Positions 46,601 through 59,944 of a DNA stretch of 64,000 nucleotides are shown here, one piece after another. Under the pieces are notes generated by a model, which was not told the origin of the DNA, made no database searches, and saw nothing but the letters and a program-made list of their open reading frames with translations. This DNA comes from Linum tenue (taxonomy: Eukaryota; Streptophyta; Magnoliopsida; Malpighiales; Linaceae), in the NCBI GenBank assembly GCA_946122785.1, contig CAMGYJ010000009.1, positions 4,308,937 to 4,372,936 of the forward strand, given 5' to 3'. Within the stretch, counting starts at the first letter, position 1; each line of letters opens with the position of its first letter. The translations under genes were made by a program, and so were the position numbers.

Positions 46601-48506
46601 TCGTATTTGCTATATTTTATAGAATTAAATTTGAATTTTTTGATTTTCTGTAAAAATAAGTAGCATTGATAATAATCTACAAAATAACATTCATTTTTAT
46701 ATATTTCGAAATTTAAAAAAATAAGTTTTACACCGGCATAAATATATAACAATATGCATAACTAAACACAAGGTTGCGTGAATAATCATATTACTGTTTA
46801 CATGAGTAACCACCACTATTACGTGAATAAACACCAATATGACTTGAATAAACAGACACCCAAAAATACTGTTGTGACTCGTCACTAGGGGGTGGCTATA
46901 CGGTCCGGTCCAATTAAATTGGCCCGAATTGATCCGGTCCTGGTCCGGTCTTTTCTGGAATATAAGGACCAAAGATTGGATTGGATACAGTCCGGTCTTT
47001 GATTCGGTCGGGTCTTAATCCGGCCTGGTCCCAATTCGGTTTTGATTCTAGATTGAGTTTGTGGGAATTCGAGTGGCCTGAGTTGGTTAAGTTTTGGGTG
47101 TTGGATTCTCTTATCCGGTCGCAAAAGGTTTTTTTTTTACCTCAAATCTAAACCTGAATATGAGATTGAATTTTTTGTTATCTGGTTTCGATTCCGATCC
47201 CAATCCGAATTATACGGTCCGATTTCGGATAAAACCAAGTAGACCGGACCAAATAGGCAACCCTACTCGTCAATAATTTTGTCTTTGATTTTTTCTTCTT
47301 TTAGAATTGGTACTGTTACGGCAAGACCGTGGCGGAGCAGACGGCCTGGAAGCTGGCGAAGGAGATGGCCGTGGATCTGGTGGCGGTGAATCCGGTCGTG
47401 GTGTTGGGTCCGCTGCTGCAGTCGAGCGTCAACGCGAGCAGCGTCCACATCCTCAAGTACCTAGCCGGATGGGTCAACACCTACGCCAACGCGGTTCAAG
47501 GCTACGTCCACGTCAGAGACGTCGCCCGAGCCCACGTTCTCGTGTTCGAGGCCCAGTCTGCCTCCGGCCGATACCTCTGCGTCGACAGCGTCATCCACCG
47601 CGGCGAGGTGGTCGACATCCTCGCCGAGATGTTCCCCGAGTATCCTCTCCCCACCAAGTGAGTACCAATCTCCATTGTTATAAGAATCGGACCGGAGGCA
47701 CAATAGAACCGCCAAATCAGTTACAATAGCTGTCCGGTTCATTGCTTGTACGGTTACTAATGAATCAGATGATTTTCCACGGTTCAACATAAAATTAGAT
47801 GAACCACCACAATTTAACTAGTACATTGGTTCACTATTTTAACCACATTTTTTAAAAAAAAATTACTTTAACATAAACTAAGACCATCTAATCATAATTA
47901 TTAATTTTATATCTGCTTTCTCTTCTTATTTTCCAACCTTGTTGTCGACTTTACGTGGTCCACTACTGACTTGCACCGTAATTTAAAATTTGAATTAAAA
48001 AAATATAATTTCTTTTGTGAGACGGATTGTATGATTTATTAGATATTTTGGTGATGATATGAATCTGAAATTGTTTATAGTCAATAATTACTTCATTCTT
48101 AGATTAGTGCCATATACAAGTCTCATATGTTATATATCATGAACGGTCCTATCAAAGGTCAACCCACGATTTCGTAACAGTTGACCACCGAAGCCTAAAC
48201 CACTAACTATTCCGATCCAGCCTCCGGTCCGGTTATGAAAACAGAGCCAATCTCCAATTTGCATTGGTAATTCACTTGATCATATGTAAATATACATGAG
48301 GTGATGTATATTTGAAAGTTGAAACTGATAATACATGCAGGTGCTCGGATGAGAAGAACCCAAGAGCAAAACCACACAAGTTCAACTGCCAGAAGCTGAA
48401 GGAGCTAGGGTTGGAGTTCACACCAGTGAAGCAATGCTTGTATGAAACTGTCAAATCCCTCCAGGAAAAGGGCCACCTTGTTACCCTCCCTGATAAACAG
48501 CATTAG
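43661..48506 (+). CDS. CCR: Cinnamoyl-CoA reductase
   Basis: Five exons (43661-43811, 44431-44585, 44712-44897, 47305-47657, 48341-48506) join in frame to 336 aa, the usual CCR length. CCR reduces hydroxycinnamoyl-CoAs to aldehydes with NADPH, the first committed step to monolignols, in the cytosol. The N-terminal Rossmann motif [17 protein letters not shown] lies at residues 21-37. [10 protein letters not shown] supplies the catalytic Ser. The CCR signature NWYCYGK is at 165-171, with Y167 and K171 as the SDR YxxxK pair. Exon 3 is set at 44712 because only this AG acceptor restores the expected DDPEQM junction. The signature is intact, so a true CCR is more likely than a CCR-like dehydrogenase. 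Intron 1 holds a TRIM and a MITE, and 2.4-kb intron 3 holds a Mutator-like element. Confidence 0.94.
43863..44112 (-). mobile_element. TRIM copy in CCR intron 1
   Basis: Same orientation and order as the complete TRIM: a degraded left LTR ending 'cacacactaaca' (43914), an interior, the primer-site complement 'ggttctgatacta' (about 44032-44044), and a right LTR with 'caataactcgagttgttgg'. On the minus strand the primer site reads TAGTATCAGAACC, two changes from the tRNA-Met form. Confidence 0.75.
44161..44364. mobile_element. Harbinger-like MITE in CCR intron 1
   Basis: A 204-bp unit with ends GGGTCGTTTGGATG and CATCCAAACAACCC, with further complementary arms ('gagttatttcagccgaaata'). It could form a hairpin. 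The end sequence class is that of plant PIF/Harbinger-type MITEs. Target duplication unclear. Confidence 0.65.
44921..46322. mobile_element. Mutator-like element (possible Pack-MULE) in CCR intron 3
   Basis: Inverted repeats of about 80 bp start GGCAAAATACACCTGTATAG on the left and, on the complementary strand, GGCAAAATACACTTGTATAG on the right. Both continue CCATAACTTTCAC. Nine-base target duplications TATTTTTTT lie at 44912-44920 and 46323-46331. These are the marks of the Mutator superfamily. The 1.4-kb element has no transposase. Its middle (about 45180-45990) is GC-rich, unlike the AT-rich arms, and holds several overlapping open frames, which is the pattern expected for captured gene fragments. 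I could not identify the source. Confidence 0.85.
46332..47304. other. Rest of CCR intron 3
   Basis: AT-rich intron DNA. Between about 46890 and 47240 there are many CCGGTCC / GGTCCGG blocks facing CGGACCG, suggestive of another degraded MITE, but clean ends could not be found. Confidence 0.4.
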
Positions 48507-49067
48507 GAAATCATCTGCTCTTCACACATACATGTACCAACTTAAATGTTGCACTGTCATTATTATATTTTATGCCCTAGCTAGATCCCATCTTGCCAGT
48601 GGCTTAATATATTTCCTTGCACTGCTTGGCTAGTTAGGGATCTGTAACAATGCATGCGTTGGTATCGCAATGAAGGGGGAAACGTCTTAAAGATGGCGAA
48701 TTTGAGAATTAGGGTTAATTTTTCCATGAAAGGGCTTGAAAAGTGTACAAGGACTTATTTTTTCAGATGATGGTAGTACAAAGAACTTGCTACAAATGCC
48801 ACCAACCGTTCTAGTTCATGGGTCATCACAAACATGGATTTTCCCCCCCACAAAACACACACCAGACAGCAAAAGATGGCTTCTCACTATACAAATCTCC
48901 CGACCAACGGTTCAAAAATTAATAAAACTACATCCTCTGGGAACTTCAAACATTCTCAACTCAACTATTTTTGGTGTCTTTATACTTGGCTTCCCACCAC
49001 ATACCAAATGGCAGCAAGCAGGACTTTTTCCTATGGTTTCCAGATGTGTTTTGAAATGCATTTCATA
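48507..49067. other. Convergent 3' regions of CCR and AGD
   Basis: CCR (+) and the ARF-GAP gene (-) end towards each other here, 561 bp apart. The stretch should hold both 3' UTRs; no other gene is visible. Confidence 0.55.
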
Positions 49068-51868
<2,801 letters not shown>

Positions 51869-53595
51869 GATTGCTTGCTGCTTTCACCAAACAAGACAAG
51901 AGATTGTGGTTAGAATTTAGAAAGAAGAAAAGTTTGGGAATACAAAAGATGTAAGTGGAGTAATCTTGCTTTCCCACACCTCAGATATGTACAATACTAG
52001 ACATTCTTAGTTCGAACATTTCAGTAGTCGTGAGATGTGCTTTGTCATATTGCATTTTGGAAGTGATAAGATTTGATAATTCCCCACTAACAAAGGGTTC
52101 GAACTAAAACGGAGGAAGAGTTCAGCTCATATCCCAGCCAATGACGAATGAACACTTCAAAGGGGATTCATCTACCTCCTGATTCCACCCTTACCATCAA
52201 ACTAGAACAAGACTCTGCAGAAACAATGCCTTCATGCAAATCGATTCCAGTACACTGAATACAACAACAATTCCACAAACCCTACCGACTCTAGTCCCTC
52301 CATGCAGATCAAAGATCGAGAACAGAACAAAATACCTAGGGTTTTCACCGACGTCCTCACAAATGCGGAGAATGAACAGCAACGGATCGACAGAGACGGA
52401 AACAGATTAGGCGGAGAGGTGGTGATAGTCGGAAAAAGAGACGAGCCCTCCTCCGATCTACCGGCGTTCGCGTTTCCCTCTCCCGCACGATTTCAGCGAT
52501 ACCGCGCACGATCTGGTCTGAGGCGACAGAGATTCTAAGAAGAAGTAGTAGTCGACTAGTTGACCAACAACTACGGCGCCGCCCGCGAGAGGAGCGGAGG
52601 AAAGTGCGAAGGAAGACGGCGGCGGAGACGATCAGCCGGCGCGTTTTGAGCCCGCGATTTCTGAGCTTCGCCTGAAAATCTTCCCCGACGTGGAGCTATT
52701 TTCTTTTCTTTTCCACTTGTTGGTTGGGATGATTTGTTATTTATTTGATTATTTCCATTTATTCCGAAGATCAAAATGGTCGGTGAGAAAGGGACAGAAG
52801 GGGAATTAAGAGACCGAAACGGCACTCTCTTGGCCTTCCTGCCAGGATAAAAACGCCTATTTTGGTTTTACATCCATCAACAATCTTTTTCTGTCAATCA
52901 CGTATTCACATTCATGGAACATTTATGTTATAGTCTTCATCCAATATCTCTGTTACAAAAAACCTTCTTTCACTGTGGTAAAAGTTGGTAAGAAATTGGA
53001 TAGTAGTGACATAAGTTTTAGATTGTTTTTTTATACTTGAATATTGTTGTCACTATAAAAAAAAACATCGATCAAACTAGTTGTCTTCATTTACACACTA
53101 TATTAATCATGCAGGTTCTTATACCGATTGAGATTCATATGTGGTATTTGATTGTGCACACTATGTTTAACAAGTTGATGATCATGATGACCGAGATTGC
53201 TGAACAAAGGGTGCCTAGATTGAGAGAGAGAGGTTGGTTGGTAGGTGGGTGGAATTAATGAAAGGGTTTTTTGGGGCTGGCTTTTTCGCCAAAAATCCCG
53301 CCAAAACACCCAAAAAATGGCCCAGACCCCATCCATCTCTCACTTCTCGGCCCCACCACTACCTTCAGCTCGACTTCCCCACAGCTCAAGAACGGCTCGT
53401 CCCCTTCCCCAAGCCCGTGTCCCAGCCGCTCAATATCCTACCCTCTCTTGTGGACTTATCCTAAAGAGATGAACTAGGGTGTCATGCGAATAGTTTTATG
53501 AGTTCTTCTATCACAATTACCATTTGCAGTTGTCTACCCAATCATGTATCTATAGTAGAGTGTATAGAATCACATTAGACAACATTTCCAATCAT
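51869..53595. other. AGD 5' leader, promoter and intergenic DNA
   Basis: Between 51869 and about 52540 lie the probable 5' UTR intron and first exon of AGD. GC-rich DNA at 52430-52690 fits its promoter. 52690-53595 has no supported gene. An imperfect hairpin with 'gggttttttgggg' facing 'cccaaaaaatgg' sits at about 53263-53321. Confidence 0.4.
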
Positions 53596-53603
53596 CTCAT
53601 ATG

Positions 53604-54086
53604 CAGTGGCGGAGCCACATGAGGCCAAGGTGGGTCATTTGCACCACCTTGGCCCAAAAAATATGGAGTAAATTAATTTATATGATTGTTGATAAATACA
53701 AAATTTCTATATGATTGTAGATAATTTTACGTAAAGTAATATTTTATGATCTCTATTTAACTTTTAGTTTATATATTCGATAAGAGATTTTAGTATATAC
53801 AAAAACTCGAAAAGTAATGTTATTACTTAGACCTGTTTGTTGCTATCGGTTGTCATTCAAGTATTGAAAGAGTACTTATGCAATTAGCAAAGTAAAGAAA
53901 TACTTCATAATAAGATGAGTTGTGTAATCATGAACGATTTTTCGTTGTGATATCTTAACATCTCATAATTTGCTTGATGAATATATTTTAGAAAATTTTC
54001 AAAACATGAACACATTCAACAACATACGTTATATATATCTTTTTCATATTTGACCCACCTTAGATAAATTTCTGGCTACGCCACTG
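53604..54086. mobile_element. hAT element, deletion derivative
   Basis: Ends are CAGTGGCGGAGCCA and TGGCTACGCCACTG, with exact 8-bp target duplications CTCATATG at 53596-53603 and 54087-54094. The 483-bp body retains a degraded piece of transposase C-terminus on the plus strand: SSIERVLMQLAK, then LHNKMSCVIMNDFSL, the hATC block. It is non-autonomous. Confidence 0.88.
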
Positions 54087-54248
54087 CTCATATGAACACA
54101 TAAATAAACCATAAGCAATAATGATAATCAAAGCGAGATAGACCAAACATCAGTCAATATATGTCATATACAAGCATAAGGAATAGTCTATGCCTCTCTA
54201 GAATCTATAGGGTTCACAAACCTACACAGCAAACGGTTATAGTCACTT

Positions 54249-54812
54249 CCCTTCAGCCCTTAAGCTCCCGCCTCACCTCCTGGATCCCTCCTCCTGTTGG
54301 CTATATGAGGATCAACTTTGATGTTGCGGTTTATGCTTCCGGTTGCTCGTCTGGACTAGTGGTTCGTGCAACAGACGAGCATGTGGCGTTGGCAGTAGGG
54401 TTCCAGCACCCAAGCATTGTTGACCCCTACCTCGCAGAACTTCTTGTAGCTCGAGACGCTATCTCCCTCTTGGTCTCCAAGTCCCTTCCTTGTGTCATCA
54501 TCGAAGGTGATTCAGAAGTGGTGATTCGCCAGCTTCGCCAGGGCATTTCTTCAGATTCCCTCGGAGGCCCGGTGCTTCGTGATTGCTTCCAGCTCCTGTC
54601 TTCAGTTTCTGTTTCATTAGAGTTTAGGGCAGTTCCTAGAACTGCTAATGGGGCTTCCCATAGAGTGGCGCGCATAAAGCCCTGTTACTTTCTCCTCTTG
54701 AGATCGGTTCCTTTGACTTTGTAGGGTGGCTTCACTGATGTATTGGTTTGGGAGGGTTTTGGGGTAGATTATATAGTTTTTTCTCTCTTGACATTTCTTG
54801 GGAAAAAAAGAA
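54249..54812 (+). mobile_element. Severely 5'-truncated LINE carrying only RNase H
   Basis: Flanked by a 14-bp target duplication GGTTATAGTCACTT (54235-54248 and 54813-54826). The insert keeps a plant L1 RNase H domain (MRINFDVAVYASGCSSGLVV, AELLVARDAISLL, IIEGDSEVVIRQL, FRAVPRTANGASHRVAR) that ends at 54724. A short 3' UTR and a degenerate A-rich tail follow. The RNase H catalytic order D..E..D is visible. Opposite in orientation to the large LINE. Confidence 0.88.
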
Positions 54813-54826
54813 GGTTATAGTCACTT

Positions 54827-55156
54827 ATATTGGAAGAAAAACACATATACATTGAATGAGGATAAGAAAAATCTAACATATGGAAAATTCAAACTTTCTC
54901 TACTTCGATTTTCGAGGCGCCAAAAATTCCGGCATTTTCTTCATTTGCGATTTCTGGATGAATTTCCAAGATCTGGAGCTGCTATGAAGGCAGAGCGAAC
55001 CCCCTGTAAAATTGTGTATGATTTTGAGTTCAACAATATCTGTGTATAGGCTTGGAAAATAGGTTTTCTTGCGGATTTCTAAGGATGAATTGTCCTCTGG
55101 AACCTACTGCCATCACACAATATTCTAGACTTCAAAAATTGACTCCAATATTTTAC
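54827..55156. other. Spacer downstream of the ADF pseudogene
   Basis: No gene. The ADF third exon expected here on the minus strand is absent. Confidence 0.5.
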
Positions 55157-56220
55157 CAGGCAATGAAAAATATCCTGCTCTTCTGGCAGTTCTCCTCCGT
55201 GACAAAGTCGTAATCATAAACAGCATAGCGGCACTCGTCAGCAGGGATGCTAGCATCAAAATCCTCACAGCTTTGACTTGGATCACCAAGCTTCTCCACC
55301 ATGACTTCCTTTTGCTTCTCCTCGATCTTGAAAATTATGGAGCGATTAGCGATAGGTCCTTTTTGCCTGCAGCTCCAAGAATTTCAATTTGCAGTCGCCA
55401 TGGACTACCATACTGGATGCCGCATTTGCCTAACAAATAGCATTGCATTACAGTCTCTAATTAATACCAAGTCAAAGTTCACTAAGCCGGTTTCCCTTAA
55501 CATTAAATCACAAGTCAAAGCCGCTATTTTCAGCGCAAGTTTATAGGGGTCATCGATCAGATTCATTAATTAATTGCCAAATCCAATCCCAAGAGGAAAA
55601 TAATCCCTAAATTGATAGCACGATAACTACAATACCGCTGCCACCCACCCCCTCAGAGAATCTGAAACTCGATCATGACGAAATGAAGAGCAATTGAGAC
55701 ACTAACCAAGTAAAACCTATCAGGAGACTGCAACACAAACAATCGTCATCGACCAAGGTCGGTCCATAGCAGATGCAGAACACTAGTACAACTACCTTAA
55801 ATTACACACTAAAATGAGCATCTGATCCACTTAGCAAACACAGCAGCAAATCGTCACGTCTGAAAAGGAGAAATATAGCCAACATCTAAATTCAATTCCA
55901 GATTCAGCACAACTTCCTAACATATACGCCAAACTTTGACGACGGGGGAAGAACAAACCAGATCTCAACAGTCAACGCAATGGATAAGATAAGCTAACGG
56001 GAGAAACAACAGACATCGGCAGAAATGACGAATTCCGAGCAAAATTCAAGTTCAGGACGGCCAGATCGCAACAAGTATTCGCTAACGGAAGCACTCCCTC
56101 ACAGAGACCTCATCATCCAGCACACATCGAAGATGCATAATAATGGAAACCCTAGGATAGCAAAGCTGAAATCGTGGAAGAAATAAGAACATGAAGATGG
56201 GGAAAAAAACAACTCACCAT
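55157..56220 (-). pseudogene. ADF: Actin-depolymerising factor pseudogene
   Basis: Tandem copy of the ADF gene at 59945-61668. It keeps the ATG directly followed by a GTGAGT donor (start 56220), a long intron, and exon 2 (55429-55157, starting [20 protein letters not shown]). A 7-bp insertion after 'ACCTATCGC' brings in TAA after about 26 codons and shifts the frame. Exon 2 is 273 nt against 266 in the intact gene. The third exon, which encodes about 50 residues including the long actin-binding helix, is missing. The remaining sequence after the insertion still matches ADF closely, so inactivation is not very old. Confidence 0.9.
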
Positions 56221-56720
56221 TTCGCTGGATTCTTCACAGAGAGGAAAGGTGAAACCAGAGATAGAGGAATGTGAGAGTATATAGAGCAGAAGCGAAGAAG
56301 ATCGTCTCCGCCCGATGGAAAAGGGATGTGTAGCGGAGAGGTGAATGGAGAGCTGGATCGCCTTTAATTAGGTGGTTCTGATTCGCGGGAAATGATACAG
56401 TGGGTGCTGTTGTATGTTTGCTTATCGTGTGTTAACATTTACAGTAATTTTTTGGCCTACTACCAGAAAAAGCATATAGTTTAGACTTTCTGTCATATGT
56501 GCCCCTTATGTTTAGCCCGCGTTAGTTATATCACACCAATTGTCTTTATGTCAAGAATGTCATCATAGTTTCGTTGACTATTAGACTTAACGGTCAACAT
56601 AATGACGGTCAACATTCTGTTGACTTGATGTCACGTGTCTGCTATGTCATCGACACATCAAAAAATAATATTTTAAAATTTTGTTGACTTAGTGTCACGT
56701 GTCTGCTATGAAATCAATCT
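56221..56720. other. Duplicated ADF leader and spacer
   Basis: The first 130 bp match the ADF 5' leader (compare 61669-61790). Beyond it, 'ttgacttgatgtcacgtgtctg' type segments recur near 56620 and 56684. No gene. Confidence 0.5.
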
Positions 56721-57552
56721 TCTTCTCCTTGCTTGCACCTTCTTCTTGCTTCTTGGGTGGATTGGATTTTCAATTAACCTCTCCCAAGGTGTTTCCCTCT
56801 CTGAAAACAACCCAAAATCCTAACTTTGTCACTCTAGGGTGGCTCTCCTTTTGAAAAGTGCAACAAGAAGGGTATTTATAGAAAGCAGACGGCGGCAAGG
56901 CCTCTAGGGTGTGATGATATGGTCACGACCGTGACCTGGCCATGACCAGATGGAACATCTCCGTATCGCCCAAAATGACGCATTTTGGCACCATCTTTAA
57001 GCTCTGAGATCGCGGCCTCCTACATAAGATCGCGGTCGTGATCTTTGTGTCTCGGACGCAATTTTTTTTCGCGGTCAAAATGCACCACATCCGCGATTTA
57101 ATTGGGGAAACTTTCTGCCTTCTTCTTGGTTGCCTGTTGAAGTTCACGGCTACTGTTCACGACTGCGATCTTCAGGCTGCGAACATGGTCATGGCCTGGT
57201 GGTCACAACCGTGACGTGCGGCCGTGACTAGTGTCTTTTCTCCCATTCTTGCTCCTATGCTTTCCAATCATGCTCGAATGAACCCCGATCGATTCCCGAT
57301 CAATCCCGAATGCATATAAGGCTCGGAATTTCATAAAAAAAACACTTGGGAAAGCATAAAATACGACAAATTGGGGTCGGTTTGCCTATGAAAACCTTCA
57401 TATCATGAATACCTTTGCCAAAATGCATGTTTTGCAAATATGAATGAATATGAGCATAAATAACTTGATATGTGGCCTAGACACAGTGATTTGACATGCA
57501 ACTGTCTTAAGAATAAGGTCTAAATAACGTCTATTTTAGGTATTATCAACTG
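56721..57552 (-). repeat. Probable solo LTR of a Ty3/Gypsy element
   Basis: On the minus strand it begins TGATAATACCTAAAATAGAC, an LTR start common in plant Tat/Athila-type elements. It has a TATA-like CTATAAATACCC near 56880 and is rich in GGTCACGACCGTGACC-like palindromes (56920-57230). No internal domain or partner LTR is visible; the inner limit is approximate. Confidence 0.5.
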
Positions 57553-57766
57553 TCACCAACGTGACAGTGGTAGCCGTAGAAGTGTATTTTGTCTTGATTT
57601 TTCTTTGAAAAAATTTGAATTCCAATTTTAAAGGAAAGTGATATTGGCCATTTAATTGGAAAGAAAAGAATTATACACGGTAACTTACCAGGTTGGTTAC
57701 TGACTAATCCGTTCGCGTAAAAAACCATATGCGTTGTCGTTGGTCCTCATCAATTGAGGAACACTT

Positions 57767-59374
57767 AGGGTGTTCAAATGATTATCATGTTAACATAAAA
57801 CCAAACAAACCTAAATTGTATTAACCATCGAATAGAATATCATAACCAAACCGTCCAAACTACTACAACAACCAAATTAACCAATATAACATCACATTAT
57901 CATTAAGTGAGAAATTTTTTAGGTTAATGCATCCATTCACAATTTATATGATGAATAAAACATAACGATCAACACATAGTTATAGTTGAACCTTAAGATA
58001 AATACATGCAACCAATATAATTATCTTACAGTTAATAGAAGTATTCACCTAACAAAAATATATGTCAATAGTATGAGGTTAATGAATTGTTGTGTTTGTG
58101 TGAATTGAATTAGTCTCTTAGCAATTATCATAGGTTGAAAATGCATTCCTTTCAAGTTTTCATCTAATATAATGTATGAGTTTTATCAAAATTAGGCATT
58201 CATATATCATGGTCTACTCTCTACAAATACAAACAATATTGAGCTTTATTTCTTATGAGCGTAAAATAAATGAATGGTTGGCTTTTGAGTGGTTATGCAA
58301 AGTTTTAAGTATGTGTGTATAATGTATATTAGATATATGGATAATTACTTAACTGGTTAATTTGGTTTGATTGGTTAAGAGTGTCCTAATCCAAACCAAA
58401 CAAGCTAAAAAGTTTAACCAAACCAAACCAAATTATCCAAATACTACCGGTTAAAACGGTTTTAGAAAAGGTCCAGATTTTGCCTAGATGCTCGGTGTGT
58501 TGGACGACCTCTGAAACGATGGAGCATCTCTTTTTGGATTGCCCAATCGCTGGAACACTATATATTCGCTCGGGTCTGGAGCATTTGTGGTAAGGGTTGT
58601 CGCGTCAGACCTTCCCTCTGTTTCTCAAAAAATGCTTGCTTCGGATGACCCAGCCGGCTTAAATTATGGTCATGGTTGCGGTCTTACAGCGTAATTGGAA
58701 ATATAGAAATTGGGTTGTCTTTGTCTCTTTGAGGGAAAAGCACCAATAACATCAGCAACTACATGAATGGGTCTACCTGCCGGACGATAGGTTGGACCTA
58801 AATCAGCTTCCTTTGCAACATATTTGGATGCGGGAGGATCATACTTTGTTATTTGTATGTGGGATGTTGCAGTATGTGCTGACTCACATTCAACGGGAGG
58901 ATTGATCCTAAAGGATGAAGAAGGCTCTGTTGTCTTAGCCAGAGGGTTGCATTTTCTTTAGAATATGGATGATCCCCTGCTAGTTGTGACTATTGTCCTT
59001 CGTGAAACTATTCAATGGTGTCGGGACTTTGGACTTGCTCAAGTTCGATTTGAAGGGAATGCTAAGGTGCCCATGGACAATATTAAAGCCAAGGATGCGC
59101 AAGATAGCCATGTTGGGGCCATTATTGAGGAAATTCTGCATATGATGACACTTCATAGTGGTTTTCATGTTCGATTTGTAAGTCATATTAACAATAGAGT
59201 AACCCACCCTGTGACTCTGAAGGCCCTTTATTTGCATCCAACCTCGTGTCGAATCTTTAATTTTTGTTCCTAGGTTCGTTTCCGGGTATAATCTCTAATC
59301 CCTCTACCAATCAATATGATTATCTTTTGTTAAAAACCTGGTTACCATGATAACCACTCCATTTGAACACCCCT
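57767..59374. mobile_element. hAT-like element split by a LINE fragment
   Basis: Inverted ends AGGGTGTTCAAATG and, on the other strand, AGGGGTGTTCAAATGGAG, each followed by TTATCATG-TAAC, mark an element of about 1.6 kb. Flanking bases share only GAACA, so the target duplication is decayed. Inside it, a LINE remnant lies at about 58465-59340. Without that insert the element would be about 0.7 kb. Confidence 0.6.
58465..59290 (+). pseudogene. LINE relic: zinc-binding region and RNase H
   Basis: Translation gives LPRCSVCWTTSETMEHLFLD near 58480-58540 (zinc-binding block C-terminal to the RT). After frameshifts it gives an RNase H fragment: VTIVLRETIQWCRDFGLAQV, RFEGNAKVPMDNI, HVRFVSHINNRVTH (58965-59273). 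It matches the same domains of the LINE at 24.7-29.6 kb but is older and in the opposite orientation. Confidence 0.8.
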
Positions 59375-59944
59375 GAACAATACCAATCCCAAAGGGACTC
59401 AAAATCAATACATAAAGAAATAAAATGCGTGAGACCTGGGCAACCAGGTCAAGAGAGCATGAGAGAGCACAAGATTCATGTAGAGAACCTTAACATTTCA
59501 CGATAAGCATATCTTTTAGTAATAGCAGACTAGCAGTACATATCAAGAACAAACATGATAACTGCAGGCTATGAGGAACCCTCTTAGCAACCCTAAGTAG
59601 AATGAGAATTGTCGTGCACTTCTCCACCTTCAACCCAACTCAAGGCCCTACCTAAACCCGCTCCTCCACAAACAAACAGTTGCAGATTAGCTTGTAGACA
59701 TACAGCTACATGAAGCGCACTCAGACACAAAATGGTTCTATGGAACACACAATAACAAAATGTACCCCAAAGCCACGTATTCATGGTTCAAATGAAGAAA
59801 AAATAAAGACTTCAGAACAGCAGATCAAACTCTGAAAACCAGTCCATTCATCACCAAACTATAAACATGTCAAACCCAGTAAATGCAAATCCTGAAAGGC
59901 CACAAGCCACATTGTCCGATGGCCCCTCATATGTCTGTCCCCAT
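59375..59944. other. ADF 3' UTR and spacer
   Basis: Non-coding DNA downstream of the minus-strand ADF stop. The ADF 3' UTR should lie in the right-hand part. No other feature. Confidence 0.45.

Noticed and set aside
56920..57240. Repeated GGTCACGACCGTGACC-like palindromes as an operator array
   Set aside because: They sit within a probable Ty3/Gypsy LTR and are common in such LTRs; no reason to see a host regulatory array.
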